Shown piece after piece: positions 47,245 to 56,852 of a DNA stretch of 64,000 nucleotides. This DNA comes from Bacillus sp. FSL H8-0547 (GTDB lineage Bacteria > Bacillota > Bacilli > Bacillales > Bacillaceae). The notes under the pieces are model-generated. The model made no database searches and was not told the DNA's origin. It saw only the letters and a list, made by a program, of their open reading frames with translations. A program made the translations under genes and the position numbers. Position 1 is the stretch's first letter, and each line of letters starts with the position of its first letter. The stretch is taken from assembly GCA_038002745.1 (NCBI GenBank), contig JBBODD010000001.1, forward strand, positions 992,001 through 1,056,000. Direction: 5' to 3'.

Positions 47245-49011
47245 ATGAGAAAAAAATTTCTTTTGCTGTTGTCTCTCCTTTGCTGTCTTTTGGCAATTTT
47301 CCTCTATAAGAATAACCATAGTACTCCGGTTCTCGATAAGAAGGAAACTGCAGACATCACTGACATTCACACAGATAAAGCAAGATACGAACCCGGAGAG
47401 CCTGTCAGATTTGAGGCATCACTTGCAGAACGCTCCGGCAGAAGCCTTTCCATTACCTATATGAAACTGAATGAGAAAATCAAAACCCAAATCGTAAATG
47501 CTGATAACGGAAAAGCCGTCTGGTCCTGGCAGCCTCCCGGGGATGATTTTAAAGGCTACCTCGTGAAGGTGCAGTCCGAAAAAGACGCTAAAACCATTGC
47601 AGTTGACGTTTCAAGCAGCTGGTCTGTTTTCCCACGCTACGGCTTTTTATCCGAATTTGGCGATGTCAGTGAAAAAGAAGCCGCTTCTGTGCTGAAAAAA
47701 CTGAACCGGCATCATATAAACGGCATCCAGTTTTACGACTGGCATTATGAACATCAACAGCCGCTGAAGATGACACAAAACGGACCTTCTTCTGAATGGA
47801 AGGATATCGCCGGAAGAAGCATTCAGCTGGATACTGTAAAAAACTATATTGAGAGGGCTCATGAATACGGAATGAATGCCATGGCCTACAATCTGCTTTA
47901 CGGAGCATTCAGAGGAGCAGAAGAAGACGGGGTCAAAAAGGAATGGATGCTGTTTAAGGATCCGCATCAAAAGGAACCTGATTTTCACCCTCTTCCTGAT
48001 GACTGGAAAAGTGATGTCATCCTTGCAAACTCCAATGACCGCAGCTGGCAGGATTATCTGATCGGCAGGCAGAAGCAAGTCTATCAGGCTCTTGATTTTG
48101 ACGGCTGGCACATCGACCAACTCGGGGACCGCGGAGCAGTGTATGATTCTAAAGGGAAATCTGTTAATCTCGCAGACGGCTTTGATGAATTTATCCATTA
48201 CGCCAAATCACAATCTCCTGATAAAAAAATGGTGATGAATGCCGTCAATCAGTACGGCCAGGAGAATATATCGTCGGCTCCGGCAGACTTTTTGTACACA
48301 GAAGTCTGGGATCCTTACAAGTACTATGGTGATCTGAAGAAGATCATTGATGACAACAGAACCATGTCAGACAGCAGAATGAACACCGTCCTTGCCGCCT
48401 ACATGAACTATGACCTTTCAGATACAAGAGGCACATTCAATCCGTCCGGCATCTTTTTGACAAACAGCGTCATTTTCGCAAGCGGCGGAGCCCATCTGGA
48501 GCTTGGCGAGCATATGCTGTCCAAAGAATATTTTCCCCACAATCAGCTTAAAAGTGATGATGAACTGTCAGACGGCCTGATTCGCTATTATGATTTTCTG
48601 ACAGCTTACCAGAATCTTATGCGGAGCAGAGATTTAAAAGAAACGAAAACGGAATTGGAGAGCCGTTCTGATGTAAAAATCTCCGCCATGCCGGAAAAAG
48701 GAGCAGTCTGGTCGTTTGCCAAACAAAACAGGCATCAGAAAGTGCTCCATTTCATTAACTTTTTAGAGGCGGACTCCATGGAATGGCGAGATACGTCTGG
48801 CACGCAGCCTGAACCTGAGCTTCGTAAAAACGTGTCCATCCGTTTATCTGAACCTCGGAAGATAAAAAGCATCTGGATGGCAAGTCCTGACACGAAAGAA
48901 GGAATGCCCCGGGCTGTTTCGTTCACCCAAAAGGGCAACAATGTCATCATGACCCTGCCTTCGCTCAAATATTGGAGTATGGCTGTCATTGAGTATGATA
49001 AGAGTATGTAA
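47245..49011 (+). CDS. Glycoside hydrolase family 66 (dextranase/cycloisomaltooligosaccharide synthase type)
   Basis: A 588-aa extracytoplasmic protein with an N-terminal signal or anchor (LLLLSLLCCLLAIFLY). GH66 catalytic residues are Asp291 in GWHIDQLGD (nucleophile) and Glu353 in LYTEVWD (acid/base). FPRYGFLSEFG near residue 130 begins the barrel. The family cuts internal alpha-1,6 bonds of dextran or makes cyclic isomalto-oligosaccharides. It lacks the long insert expected for the cyclising enzymes, so dextranase is the likelier role. Preceded by a GH31 gene and an attenuating terminator. Confidence 0.87.
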   Translation: MRKKFLLLLSLLCCLLAIFLYKNNHSTPVLDKKETADITDIHTDKARYEPGEPVRFEASLAERSGRSLSITYMKLNEKIKTQIVNADNGKAVWSWQPPGDDFKGYLVKVQSEKDAKTIAVDVSSSWSVFPRYGFLSEFGDVSEKEAASVLKKLNRHHINGIQFYDWHYEHQQPLKMTQNGPSSEWKDIAGRSIQLDTVKNYIERAHEYGMNAMAYNLLYGAFRGAEEDGVKKEWMLFKDPHQKEPDFHPLPDDWKSDVILANSNDRSWQDYLIGRQKQVYQALDFDGWHIDQLGDRGAVYDSKGKSVNLADGFDEFIHYAKSQSPDKKMVMNAVNQYGQENISSAPADFLYTEVWDPYKYYGDLKKIIDDNRTMSDSRMNTVLAAYMNYDLSDTRGTFNPSGIFLTNSVIFASGGAHLELGEHMLSKEYFPHNQLKSDDELSDGLIRYYDFLTAYQNLMRSRDLKETKTELESRSDVKISAMPEKGAVWSFAKQNRHQKVLHFINFLEADSMEWRDTSGTQPEPELRKNVSIRLSEPRKIKSIWMASPDTKEGMPRAVSFTQKGNNVIMTLPSLKYWSMAVIEYDKSM

Positions 49012-49051
49012 TCATAAAATAAAAGATAGTCGAATTCTGCGTTAAATGGCT

Positions 49052-49088
49052 GCCTGATGGTGTTATCACTTACATACAGGCGTTTTTC
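49052..49088 (+). terminator. Terminator after the GH66 gene
   Basis: GCCTG/CAGGC arms around an imperfect inner stem, followed by GTTTTTCTT. Confidence 0.7.
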
Positions 49089-49111
49089 TTATGCTATCTG
49101 AACCCGGCACC

Positions 49112-49288
49112 GCACCGAATTTATGCTGCTAACTCATGTTTGGAACACTTTCGGCGGGGACAAGCACCGAGTTTATGCTGCTAACTCATGTTTGGAACAC
49201 TTTCGGCGGGGACAAGCACCGAGTTTATGCTGCTAACTCATGTTTGGAACACTTTTGGCGAGGACAAGCACCGAGTTTATGCTGCTAA
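49112..49288. repeat. 52-bp tandem array 5 (3.4 units)
   Basis: Units begin at 49112, 49164, 49216 and 49268 (partial), exactly 52 bp apart, with very few differences. Each contains GAGTT...AACTC arms and the piece GGAACACTTT, similar to array 3. Sits between the convergent GH66 and subtilase genes. Confidence 0.95.
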
Positions 49289-49376
49289 TACCATACGCAA
49301 TGGCGGGAAACCACTCGCTGCAGAAGCCAGGCCTGCCAGCAGGTTATAAAACTTTTAACCTTAACTAACAAAATAA

Positions 49377-49415
49377 AAAAGGGTGAATTTGCTTAGTACT
49401 CAAATTCACCCTTTT
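49377..49415. terminator. Bidirectional terminator, GGGTGAATTTG type
   Basis: GGGTGAATTTG/CAAATTCACCC arms with a 9-nt loop and A/T runs on both sides, ending the subtilase gene. The same arms recur at 56096-56137. Confidence 0.92.
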
Positions 49416-49440
49416 TATATCCCAGCATCGTATTTAATTC

Positions 49441-51363
49441 TTATTGAACAACAGCAAAAGAGAAATCCTGTGTTCCCGTCGGCACGTTGTATGCCTGAAC
49501 TTCAATGGTATACGTTCCTGCTTCAGCACTTGGAAGAATTACTGTTTCCACGTTGTTTCTTCCATCCCACTCACTGTTATACGGAGACGTAAAGTCGTTT
49601 CCTGTATATGTTTTTCCGCTCGGAGATTTGATGACAAGATCCAAATCATTCACAAGGGAAACCGAAGCAGAAGGGTTACCAGGGTAATCCGTCCACGCAA
49701 GAGCGATTCTAAGCGGTTTTCCGCTGACTGCATTAAAGCTGTATGCGGCTTTTTCACTTGTTCTCAGCGCTTTTGTTTCATTAACAAAGGCAGCCTGTGC
49801 AGACTTGTCCATCGTTACCCGGCCCCAGCCCTGATTTCCGTTAGGATAGCCAAGACCGGTGTCCTGTGCACCCGCGATAAGGGAAGCCTTAATTAAAGAC
49901 GGCTTCGGGGTGATGCCTTTGTTTTTAATAAAATGCTCGCGGAGAAGAGCTGCATTTCCCGCAACGAGCGGTGTCGCCATAGACGTTCCGCCCATGTAGG
50001 CATACTTGCTGTTATACGTTGCCCAGAAGTTTCCATCCGGCGCAAGTGAAGAGCGCGTCGAAAGAATGAACGTTCCAGGTGCCACGATGTCTGGCTTTAC
50101 ACGTCCGTCAGAAGTCAGGCCTCTTGATGAGAACGCGGCAATGTGGTTAATGTTGTCCGCATACGTTCCGAATGAAGGACGGTTATTTTCTGAAGCACCT
50201 ACCGTAATCGCATTTTTAGCTGTTCCCGGCGTACTCAGCGTTTTCGCGTTGGGACCTTCATTCCCCGCCGCAAAAAGCACGGTCATATCGTCATTATTGT
50301 AGACATACTCATCCACCTGCTTTGATTCAAGCGTATACGCCCCGTTTACAGGAGCTCCCCATGAATTCGTATGAATGCGCGCACCTGCACTGTAGGCCTG
50401 TGAAAACAGCGTGTTCAAGTTGCTCGGCAGTCCTCCAAGCCCGCCGCTTGCATCCATAATAGATTGAAAGACCAGACTTGCCTTTGGTGCCATCCCTTTA
50501 AACTGTGCATCTCCAAGAACAGATCCTGCAACGTGTGTTCCGTGACCGTCCGGATCACTTGAATTGTTCGTTCTGCCGAGGGCATACAAAGCTTTGATTT
50601 TCCCGCCCTGGAATGCTTCGTGCATCGATGCATCATTTCGTCCTGTATCAAGACCGGTATCCGCAACGGCAACTGTCTGGCCTGCACCTGACAAACCGTA
50701 TGTGCTGCTTGCAGTTGTTGTTTTCATAATTCCTGCGGCGACATCATTGTGAAGCTGAAAAGTATTCGACTTGCCCACAAACAGGGTATCTTCCCGGCTG
50801 GCAAGCTCAATGATCTCATTCAGCGTTCTTTTTGCAAATTTCTTCTTATTTTTAGCTGTATCCTTCAGCTCAACGTCAAGGAGCTTTCCAAATCCCTCTT
50901 CAACGAGGGCAGGATCCAATTTATATAATGGGAGATAAGCGGTAACCGATGAAATTTCCTGCTTTTTCTTTAAAGCCTTTACTGCGCTCTTCTCTGCTTT
51001 TACAACAAATGCAAAATCCGGCACGTATTCCATGATTTCGGCGCCCGCATCCGTAATAGCCGCACGGTTTGCCTCTGTCACAGGTCCATTAAGCTGAACC
51101 ACATACAGCGAATTCTTTGCACCTGCCGCCTCGAGCTTCTTCAAAACGCTCTTTGGAAGCTTGTTTGCATAGCTGTCCATCTTGAACATTGCTTTGCCGC
51201 CTGTCCGGTACTCACTGCTGTACGATGATACCTGACTTGCTTTTAGTTCCTGCAGCTGCCCGTTCATTTGTGCAGCAGACGCATTTCCGTCCGGGGTGAA
51301 TACAAGACTTCCCGCCAAACAAACCGATACTGCCAAAGCCGTCATTTTTACACTCTTCGCCAA
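49441..51363 (-). CDS. Secreted subtilisin-like serine protease, KP-43 type
   Basis: A 640-aa S8 protease precursor: signal peptide (about 1-30), propeptide to about 205, and a mature part beginning NDVAAGIMK of about 435 aa, the size of the oxidation-stable alkaline protease KP-43. Catalytic Asp235 is in VADTGLDTG, His274 in GHGTHVAG, and the Ser in MGGTSMATPLVAG near residue 462. The last 110 residues form a jelly-roll beta-barrel domain (SPSGKTYTGNDF). The start is TTG at 51363 with GAGGAG upstream. Extracellular nutrient protease; the regulator was not identified. Confidence 0.93.
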   Translation of the reverse strand: MAKSVKMTALAVSVCLAGSLVFTPDGNASAAQMNGQLQELKASQVSSYSSEYRTGGKAMFKMDSYANKLPKSVLKKLEAAGAKNSLYVVQLNGPVTEANRAAITDAGAEIMEYVPDFAFVVKAEKSAVKALKKKQEISSVTAYLPLYKLDPALVEEGFGKLLDVELKDTAKNKKKFAKRTLNEIIELASREDTLFVGKSNTFQLHNDVAAGIMKTTTASSTYGLSGAGQTVAVADTGLDTGRNDASMHEAFQGGKIKALYALGRTNNSSDPDGHGTHVAGSVLGDAQFKGMAPKASLVFQSIMDASGGLGGLPSNLNTLFSQAYSAGARIHTNSWGAPVNGAYTLESKQVDEYVYNNDDMTVLFAAGNEGPNAKTLSTPGTAKNAITVGASENNRPSFGTYADNINHIAAFSSRGLTSDGRVKPDIVAPGTFILSTRSSLAPDGNFWATYNSKYAYMGGTSMATPLVAGNAALLREHFIKNKGITPKPSLIKASLIAGAQDTGLGYPNGNQGWGRVTMDKSAQAAFVNETKALRTSEKAAYSFNAVSGKPLRIALAWTDYPGNPSASVSLVNDLDLVIKSPSGKTYTGNDFTSPYNSEWDGRNNVETVILPSAEAGTYTIEVQAYNVPTGTQDFSFAVVQ

Positions 51364-51684
51364 CTCACTCAGCTCCTCAACAATCCTATTCTAGAAGAAT
51401 TTTCTTGCTCTTCTATTCTCTACTAATCTATCACATGAAAGCAGAACTGTTTATTGGGAAAAAGACCTCTATATTTAAAAATAATAGAAGTATATTGCAA
51501 AGGTTTTCACAACATGGAAATCCTACTGCAGAACCTGTTGCGGGAGACAGGACTGAGACTTTGGACAGAAAAAGAGGTTCTCTTTACGCTGCTAAACTGG
51601 ACGAAAGATTTAGGCTCATGACGAATTTTGGGTTTTTAAGAGGAAAATGCCTGCGGGGGAAAATTTTTTTTTGCCGTGTATACG
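51364..51684. other. Intergenic region without a recognised feature
   Basis: About 320 bp upstream of the subtilase gene. It must hold the protease promoter on the minus strand. An open frame on the plus strand runs into the next gene's antisense and lacks a ribosome binding site. No known RNA motif was recognised. Confidence 0.4.
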
Positions 51685-51714
51685 AAAAAAAAGACCTCTC
51701 ATATGAGAGGTCTT
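51685..51714 (-). terminator. Terminator after the flavodoxin-fold oxidoreductase gene
   Basis: Palindrome AAGACCTCTC/GAGAGGTCTT with an ATAT-type centre and eight T residues on the minus strand. Confidence 0.9.
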
Positions 51715-51716
51715 CC

Positions 51717-52307
51717 CTATTGCTGCTGTCCCACCATTTCAACAACTTCCTTCACTTCATTCAGCATGACTTTTCTCGTTTCTTCATCGATGTATTCGAC
51801 ACTGTACAAGAACTTATGGGCCAGGACCTCGATACCGCAGAAATTCATAATCCCGATATCAAATGCTGCCTGGATAGCCATGGTGATTTGCGGCGGCTTC
51901 AGTACTTTTTCCGGAAGTCCGGTTGTCTGAAAAATGAGGGCCTGTTTGCCCTTAAGCAGTCCTACCGGCCCTTCATCTGAATATCTGAATGCAAAGCCGT
52001 TCGTAAACACCCTGTCAAAATAGCCTTTCATGATCGCCGGCATTCCGGACCACCATGTAGGATAAACAAAGACTAGAAAATCAGCCCATGTTATATCTTT
52101 TTGTTCAGCCTGTACGTCGGCAGGAATCTTATCCTGATAAAAGTGCGAATAGCTGTTTTCAGTTAAGATAGGATTAAAATTCATACGGTACAAATCCCGT
52201 TTGCGCACATTATACTGTTTGTCTTTGAATTCCTGTTCGGCAGCGTCGCAAATAGCCGCATTGTAGCTTTCCGGATTTGGATGCGCGAGAATAATCAATA
52301 CATTCAT
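51717..52307 (-). CDS. NAD(P)H oxidoreductase, flavodoxin_2 family
   Basis: A 196-aa FAD or FMN enzyme of the NQO1/MdaB/YwrO group that reduces quinones by two electrons. VLIILAHPNPESYNAAI at the start is the flavin phosphate-binding region and YPTWWSGMPAIMKGYFDRV near residue 82 the family signature. Probably a quinone or xenobiotic detoxification enzyme. Single gene, no local regulator. Confidence 0.88.
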   Translation of the reverse strand: MNVLIILAHPNPESYNAAICDAAEQEFKDKQYNVRKRDLYRMNFNPILTENSYSHFYQDKIPADVQAEQKDITWADFLVFVYPTWWSGMPAIMKGYFDRVFTNGFAFRYSDEGPVGLLKGKQALIFQTTGLPEKVLKPPQITMAIQAAFDIGIMNFCGIEVLAHKFLYSVEYIDEETRKVMLNEVKEVVEMVGQQQ

Positions 52308-52364
52308 TTTTTTCTCCTGAATTCCTTTTTTACTAGTATTTACAGAGAATAAAAAAGTATGAAT

Positions 52365-53873
52365 TTATCCTGCGCTTTTTTCTTCTGCTGCGGTATAAAG
52401 CATTGCTGCTTTTTCATCAACCACTTCAGCAAATGAGGCAATCTCCTGAAGGGATGCACTCATCTGTTCCATGACAGATGCCACTTCAGAAATTCTGTCT
52501 TCGTTTCCGCTGTACTGTGCCCTGAGCTGGCTGATTCCGGTCTTCACACTATTGCCTTTGAGCTGAAGTTCCTCAATAGCATTTACCAATTGATGAAGAT
52601 GCTGATTGTTTCCTTCTTGAAGGGAAATCATTCTGTCAAAGTCATCTGCTGCATTTAAAATTGATATAACACTGCTCTTAACAATGGATTCAGTATGATG
52701 AAGGCCTCCGATGACATGATCTTTTGCAGCGAGTATTTCCTGAAGAATGGTTTGGATCATAACGGATGAGTTTGATGATTGTTCAGCAAGCTTGCGGACC
52801 TCACTTGCCACCACTGCAAAACCTTTGCCATGTTCTCCGGCACGCGCGGCTTCAATCGCTGCATTTAGAGCAAGCAAATTCGTCTGGTCTGCAATCGCCT
52901 GAATGTGTTCCATCACAGATTCCACTTCATTCGTCTTTCGGGCAAGGATTTGAACATTATCCATTGACATTGAGGAAGAATGTTTAATTTGATCGATTGA
53001 TTCTACCGTTTTTTTCAAATTCGCTTTGTTTGATTCAATCATTTCCATGGCATCATCTACATTGCTGTCCAGCTGCTTTGTGAAAATCAGCGAATGCTCA
53101 AGCCGTTCATACATGCTGGTGACTTCCGACACAGCTCCGTCCATTGTTTTATACAAATACTGTGAGTCCTGGTGTATGGCTTGAATGGACTGGTTCACCT
53201 CGATGACACCGCTGTTGGAATCCGAAACGGTTTGATTCAAGTGGGAAACATGCTCTGAAAGCTGCCCTGCAGACTCCTGAACGGAATCCAGCAGTCCATT
53301 AAGCTGAACCTTTAAAGCTTCACTTTCATTCAGCATCACCGAAAACCTTTTTGTACCGTTTATAAGAAGAATACCAATAAGGATAAATTGGATTCCATAG
53401 TAAACAGCAGTAAGCACCGACCGGTTTAAACTGGTTTCAATGATCAGCTTATCAGCAAGCCACAAGTGGGAAAATTGGGCGCCAATCAGGAGCGGTATCA
53501 GCGCTGTGAATGTTCTTTTCATCAGCCGGTAATCAGCATACAGTCCTGCAATTCCAAGCGGTATCAGCCAGACGAACGGCACGTTTACCCACGAATCAGT
53601 ATGCAGGACAAAGGCAAATACGATCATGCTGCCGATCGATAAAGCTTTAAACCGGGCTTTCTTTTTAGAAAACTTGTAATAAATAACAGGTATTAAAAAC
53701 AGCGTAAAGAAAAGCTGGTAAGCTATATTTATTGCCCTCAGTTCCGGAAATCCGTACATAGCTATCTGAAAAACATTGTTCAGCGCAAGAACAATGGCTG
53801 CAGCCGCAAACACTTTTATCAGAGTAGCATTCACATTTTCTTCGTTGCTTTTCTTCAATGATAGTACATCCAT
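52365..53873 (-). CDS. Methyl-accepting chemotaxis protein with polytopic membrane domain
   Basis: A 502-aa chemoreceptor. Residues about 15-180 form roughly six membrane segments with short loops and no large extracellular ligand domain. Residues about 185-500 are the cytoplasmic signalling coiled coil, with the hairpin tip [20 protein letters not shown] near residue 330 that binds CheA and CheW. No classical HAMP is evident. It may sense membrane state, proton motive force or a lipophilic signal. Single gene. Confidence 0.85.
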   Translation of the reverse strand: MDVLSLKKSNEENVNATLIKVFAAAAIVLALNNVFQIAMYGFPELRAINIAYQLFFTLFLIPVIYYKFSKKKARFKALSIGSMIVFAFVLHTDSWVNVPFVWLIPLGIAGLYADYRLMKRTFTALIPLLIGAQFSHLWLADKLIIETSLNRSVLTAVYYGIQFILIGILLINGTKRFSVMLNESEALKVQLNGLLDSVQESAGQLSEHVSHLNQTVSDSNSGVIEVNQSIQAIHQDSQYLYKTMDGAVSEVTSMYERLEHSLIFTKQLDSNVDDAMEMIESNKANLKKTVESIDQIKHSSSMSMDNVQILARKTNEVESVMEHIQAIADQTNLLALNAAIEAARAGEHGKGFAVVASEVRKLAEQSSNSSVMIQTILQEILAAKDHVIGGLHHTESIVKSSVISILNAADDFDRMISLQEGNNQHLHQLVNAIEELQLKGNSVKTGISQLRAQYSGNEDRISEVASVMEQMSASLQEIASFAEVVDEKAAMLYTAAEEKSAG

Positions 53874-53995
53874 CTTTTTCCTCCTCCTGGTCTCTCTTCC
53901 TTATATTTCGTCATAATTTTCCAAACTTCTACTCTTTCAGAAAATTTTCCAATATAATGATAGAGAGAAAAAAGAAACACGGAGGAATAGGTACG

Positions 53996-55237
53996 ATGCT
54001 AAAAAAGGGAATCATCATTCTTACAGCAGCAGCCGTTTTACTCGTTTTCATTTATCCGAAAGCGGTTCAGTCACTTAATCAGCGGGAAAGTCACTCACTG
54101 GAAGGAATCTTTCCAGAGTCGTATGATGAATCCAGGCAGACTTTTTTATCATACGAGAACGTCCTGAAACCTAAATGGACGAATGTCCGGCACGAATCCT
54201 TCAGCCTGAATGAAAAAGAAACAATAGATTCGATCAAGGCGGATGCAACAGAAGAAAAAGAAAATCTTATTGTGCTCACCGGAGGCGTGCACGGAATCGA
54301 AGGCTATGCCGGGAGCGCGATGCAATCCATTTTTGTCAGTGAGATTGCAGGAAAGCTGGATGAAAAGACAACCGGCCTGCATATCGTTCATGCCGTAAAC
54401 CCGTGGGGAATGAAAAATGAACGCCGCTATAATGAACACAACGTGGATTTGAACAGGAATTTTGTCTATGACTGGAACAGCTTTGACCTCAGTCAGAACA
54501 AAGATTATGAGGAGCTGAACGACTTTTTTGAAAGCGAAACGAAGGTCGGCCACATGCTGCTGCATGATGCAGGCTTTTATTCCAGGCTTGCAGTGCGGGC
54601 AGTGACGAGTGGAACGTCTGCAATCGAACAGGCGCTTCTGACAGGTCAGTATGCATATTCCAAAGGAGTCTATTATGGCGGTACGAAAGACGAGCCATCT
54701 ACAGCCTATATGAAAGGCGCATTTGCAGATATTTTGAAAAGCGGCTATAAAAAGATCATTCACATTGATCTTCATACAGGATACGGTCCCCGCTATCAAA
54801 TGAGCATTTTCAGCTCATCAAAAGAAACCATGACAGAAAAAGAAGCAGAGAAGGCATTCAATTATCCTCTCGTTTTCACTCCGGATTCAGAAGATTACTA
54901 TGTGACAAACGGTGACATGACAGAGTATTTTTACAGATTAAAAGAAGACCTTGCCCCAGAAAAAGAGCTCTATTCCACTACGTTTGAATTTGGAACTCTA
55001 GGAGACGGCACTGCTGCTTCCATTCAGTCTCTTAAACGGACAATCGAAGAAAACCAGCTGTATTTTAATCAGGCCGGCAGCAAGAAGTCAGAAGAAATTA
55101 TACATAATCGCTACTTGGAACTGTTTTATCCATCTGAAGAAAAGTGGCGGAAAAAAGCAGCTGCCGATTTTAAAGATGCTGTAAATGGCGTTTTAGCCTA
55201 TAAGAACATCCTTCGTGAAGAGGAGATAGAAAAATGA
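53996..55237 (+). CDS. Extracytoplasmic M14-like zinc peptidase (DUF2817 family)
   Basis: A 413-aa protein with an N-terminal membrane anchor (residues 5-22) and an M14-like fold of the DUF2817 group. GGVHGIEGYAGS (His-X2-Glu metal ligands) is near residue 100, NVDLNRNF near residue 155 and HIDLHTGYGP near residue 262 with the third ligand. It probably cleaves a peptide or amide at the cell surface. The ATG at 53996 has GGAGG upstream. The stop overlaps the next gene's start by 4 bp, so the two are coupled. Confidence 0.8.
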   Translation: MLKKGIIILTAAAVLLVFIYPKAVQSLNQRESHSLEGIFPESYDESRQTFLSYENVLKPKWTNVRHESFSLNEKETIDSIKADATEEKENLIVLTGGVHGIEGYAGSAMQSIFVSEIAGKLDEKTTGLHIVHAVNPWGMKNERRYNEHNVDLNRNFVYDWNSFDLSQNKDYEELNDFFESETKVGHMLLHDAGFYSRLAVRAVTSGTSAIEQALLTGQYAYSKGVYYGGTKDEPSTAYMKGAFADILKSGYKKIIHIDLHTGYGPRYQMSIFSSSKETMTEKEAEKAFNYPLVFTPDSEDYYVTNGDMTEYFYRLKEDLAPEKELYSTTFEFGTLGDGTAASIQSLKRTIEENQLYFNQAGSKKSEEIIHNRYLELFYPSEEKWRKKAAADFKDAVNGVLAYKNILREEEIEK

Positions 55238-56001
55238 TCGAGACATTTAAAGTAACCATTTCAGCCTTTGATCTAGAGCGACAAGTCACTGTTTTTCTGC
55301 CTGAATCCTACAGCGAAGGCAGCGATTCCTATCCAGTCCTCTACATGCACGACGGACAGAACCTGTTTGAAGACAGCAAAGCAAGCTTTGGAGTAAGCTG
55401 GGGTTTAAAAGAGCACCTTGAAGAAAACTGCATGAATATAATCGTTGTAGGCATTGACTGCAACCATGAGGGATATGGCCGTTTTGATGAATACGGACCA
55501 TGGGTGAATCATACCCTTGCAAAAGATCTGATCGGGGAACCGGGTGAGCTTGGCGGAAAAGGAGAAGCTTACATTGATTTCATCGTAAGTGAGCTTAAGC
55601 CTTTCATAGACGGCAAATACCGGACACGGCCGGATGAAACGGCGATGGCCGGAAGCTCAATGGGCGGTCTCATTTCAACATATGCTGCATGCAAGTATCC
55701 TCACATTTTCAGAAGAATTGCCTCAGTCTCTTCTGCCTACTGGTTTAACCAGGCCGAGCTTGAAGAGCTGATTAAAGAAAGCGACCTCTCTTCCATTGAG
55801 CGCTTTTATATGGATGTCGGCACGAAAGAGGGCACGGCTTCTGTCCGCTGGCAGGATTACATTGATTCAAGCGACAGCGTCTATGCGCTGCTGAAAGAAA
55901 GGATTGAGAACTGCCGTTACGACATTGTACAGGACGCTGAGCATAATGAAGCGGCCTGGAGAAAACGGGTGCCTGACATTCTCGATTATCTGTACACGTA
56001 A
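55234..56001 (+). CDS. Alpha/beta hydrolase, putative esterase (PF00756 type)
   Basis: A 255-aa cytoplasmic esterase: oxyanion region LYMHDGQNLFED near residue 35, nucleophile elbow AGSSMGG near residue 143, and a C-terminal His in DAEHNEAAWRKR near residue 235. Related to enterochelin esterase and acetylesterase families. Start overlaps the DUF2817 gene (ATGA). It shares its family with the duplicated secreted esterase at 10.2 kb but has no signal peptide. Natural substrate unknown. Confidence 0.87.
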   Translation: MIETFKVTISAFDLERQVTVFLPESYSEGSDSYPVLYMHDGQNLFEDSKASFGVSWGLKEHLEENCMNIIVVGIDCNHEGYGRFDEYGPWVNHTLAKDLIGEPGELGGKGEAYIDFIVSELKPFIDGKYRTRPDETAMAGSSMGGLISTYAACKYPHIFRRIASVSSAYWFNQAELEELIKESDLSSIERFYMDVGTKEGTASVRWQDYIDSSDSVYALLKERIENCRYDIVQDAEHNEAAWRKRVPDILDYLYT

Positions 56002-56095
56002 AAAATAGGGCTGGGATAAACCGAACCGCATAACATCCTGGTAACAGGTTACAAAGGCTTCCGGTTCTTTAAAAATTTCTGCCATCCACTTAGAA

Positions 56096-56137
56096 AAAGG
56101 GTGAATTTGACTAGATCCTACTCAAATTCACCCTTTT
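56096..56137. terminator. Bidirectional terminator, GGGTGAATTTG type (second copy)
   Basis: Same arms as at 49377-49415 (GGGTGAATTTGA with complement) with A and T runs on both sides, between the convergent esterase and nitroreductase genes. Confidence 0.9.
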
Positions 56138-56151
56138 CTTCGTTCAGTTTA

Positions 56152-56706
56152 TTAGAAGGATGTCCATTTTTCAGAAACGGATGTCCTTTTTCGTTCTTTC
56201 ACATGCTGGGCCGGATCAAAATAGCCAAGCTGGAGGATACCAACAACTTTCTCGCCATTTTGAACCCCTATTGCATTTCGGAATCTAGGGTCATACATAT
56301 GGTTCGGCGTTTTCCAGACCATGCCGAGTTCATTTTCCCACCCCAGGAGCTGCAGATTTTGTATCAGTGTACAAACGGCTGCAAAATCCTCTTCCCAGAT
56401 TTTCTGGCGCGGGTCTTCCGGCATAACTGCTATCAAAAAGGCGGGCACATCCATTAAGTTCCCTCTCATTTTCTCCTGATTCTTAGCATCCAGGCAGGAA
56501 AGAACAGTCTCAATGAAAAAAGTTTTTCTCTCTCCGCTTACAAAAATAAATCTCCACGGTTCTCTGAGACCGTGGGTCGGTGCCCAGACAGCATCATTTA
56601 ATAGAGATATAACGGTTTCTTCTTCCACTTCTTTTGGAAGGTAATTTGTTTTTATGGACGTTCTTTCACGGATTATTGAGGAAACAGAAGAGCGACTCTT
56701 AATCAT
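56152..56706 (-). CDS. Nitroreductase family protein
   Basis: A 184-aa FMN oxidoreductase of the nitroreductase fold (YfhC/YdjA-like). RTSIKTN near residue 15 and VWAPTHGLREPWRFIFV near residue 40 contact FMN; GILQLGYFD near the end is typical. Likely reduces nitro compounds or quinones with NAD(P)H. Single gene. Confidence 0.87.
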   Translation of the reverse strand: MIKSRSSVSSIIRERTSIKTNYLPKEVEEETVISLLNDAVWAPTHGLREPWRFIFVSGERKTFFIETVLSCLDAKNQEKMRGNLMDVPAFLIAVMPEDPRQKIWEEDFAAVCTLIQNLQLLGWENELGMVWKTPNHMYDPRFRNAIGVQNGEKVVGILQLGYFDPAQHVKERKRTSVSEKWTSF

Positions 56707-56814
56707 AGTACAGCCTCCAATTGATAATGATTTTCACTATCACGACTATATCACTGCCCGTTCCGTGAGTCAATCAGCTATGAAAACACATGATGCTGGT
56801 ATTTGCTAATGAAA

Positions 56815-56845
56815 CAAAAAATACCCTCCGGAAAACCGGAGGATA
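56815..56845 (-). terminator. Terminator after the PiT operon
   Basis: ATCCTCCGG/CCGGAGGGT stem with a four-base loop and six T residues on the minus strand. Confidence 0.92.
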
Positions 56846-56852
56846 TGATCTA

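Noticed and set aside
51405-51980. 191-codon plus-strand open frame
   Set aside because: More than a third is antisense to the oxidoreductase gene, and it crosses that gene's terminator without a ribosome binding site.
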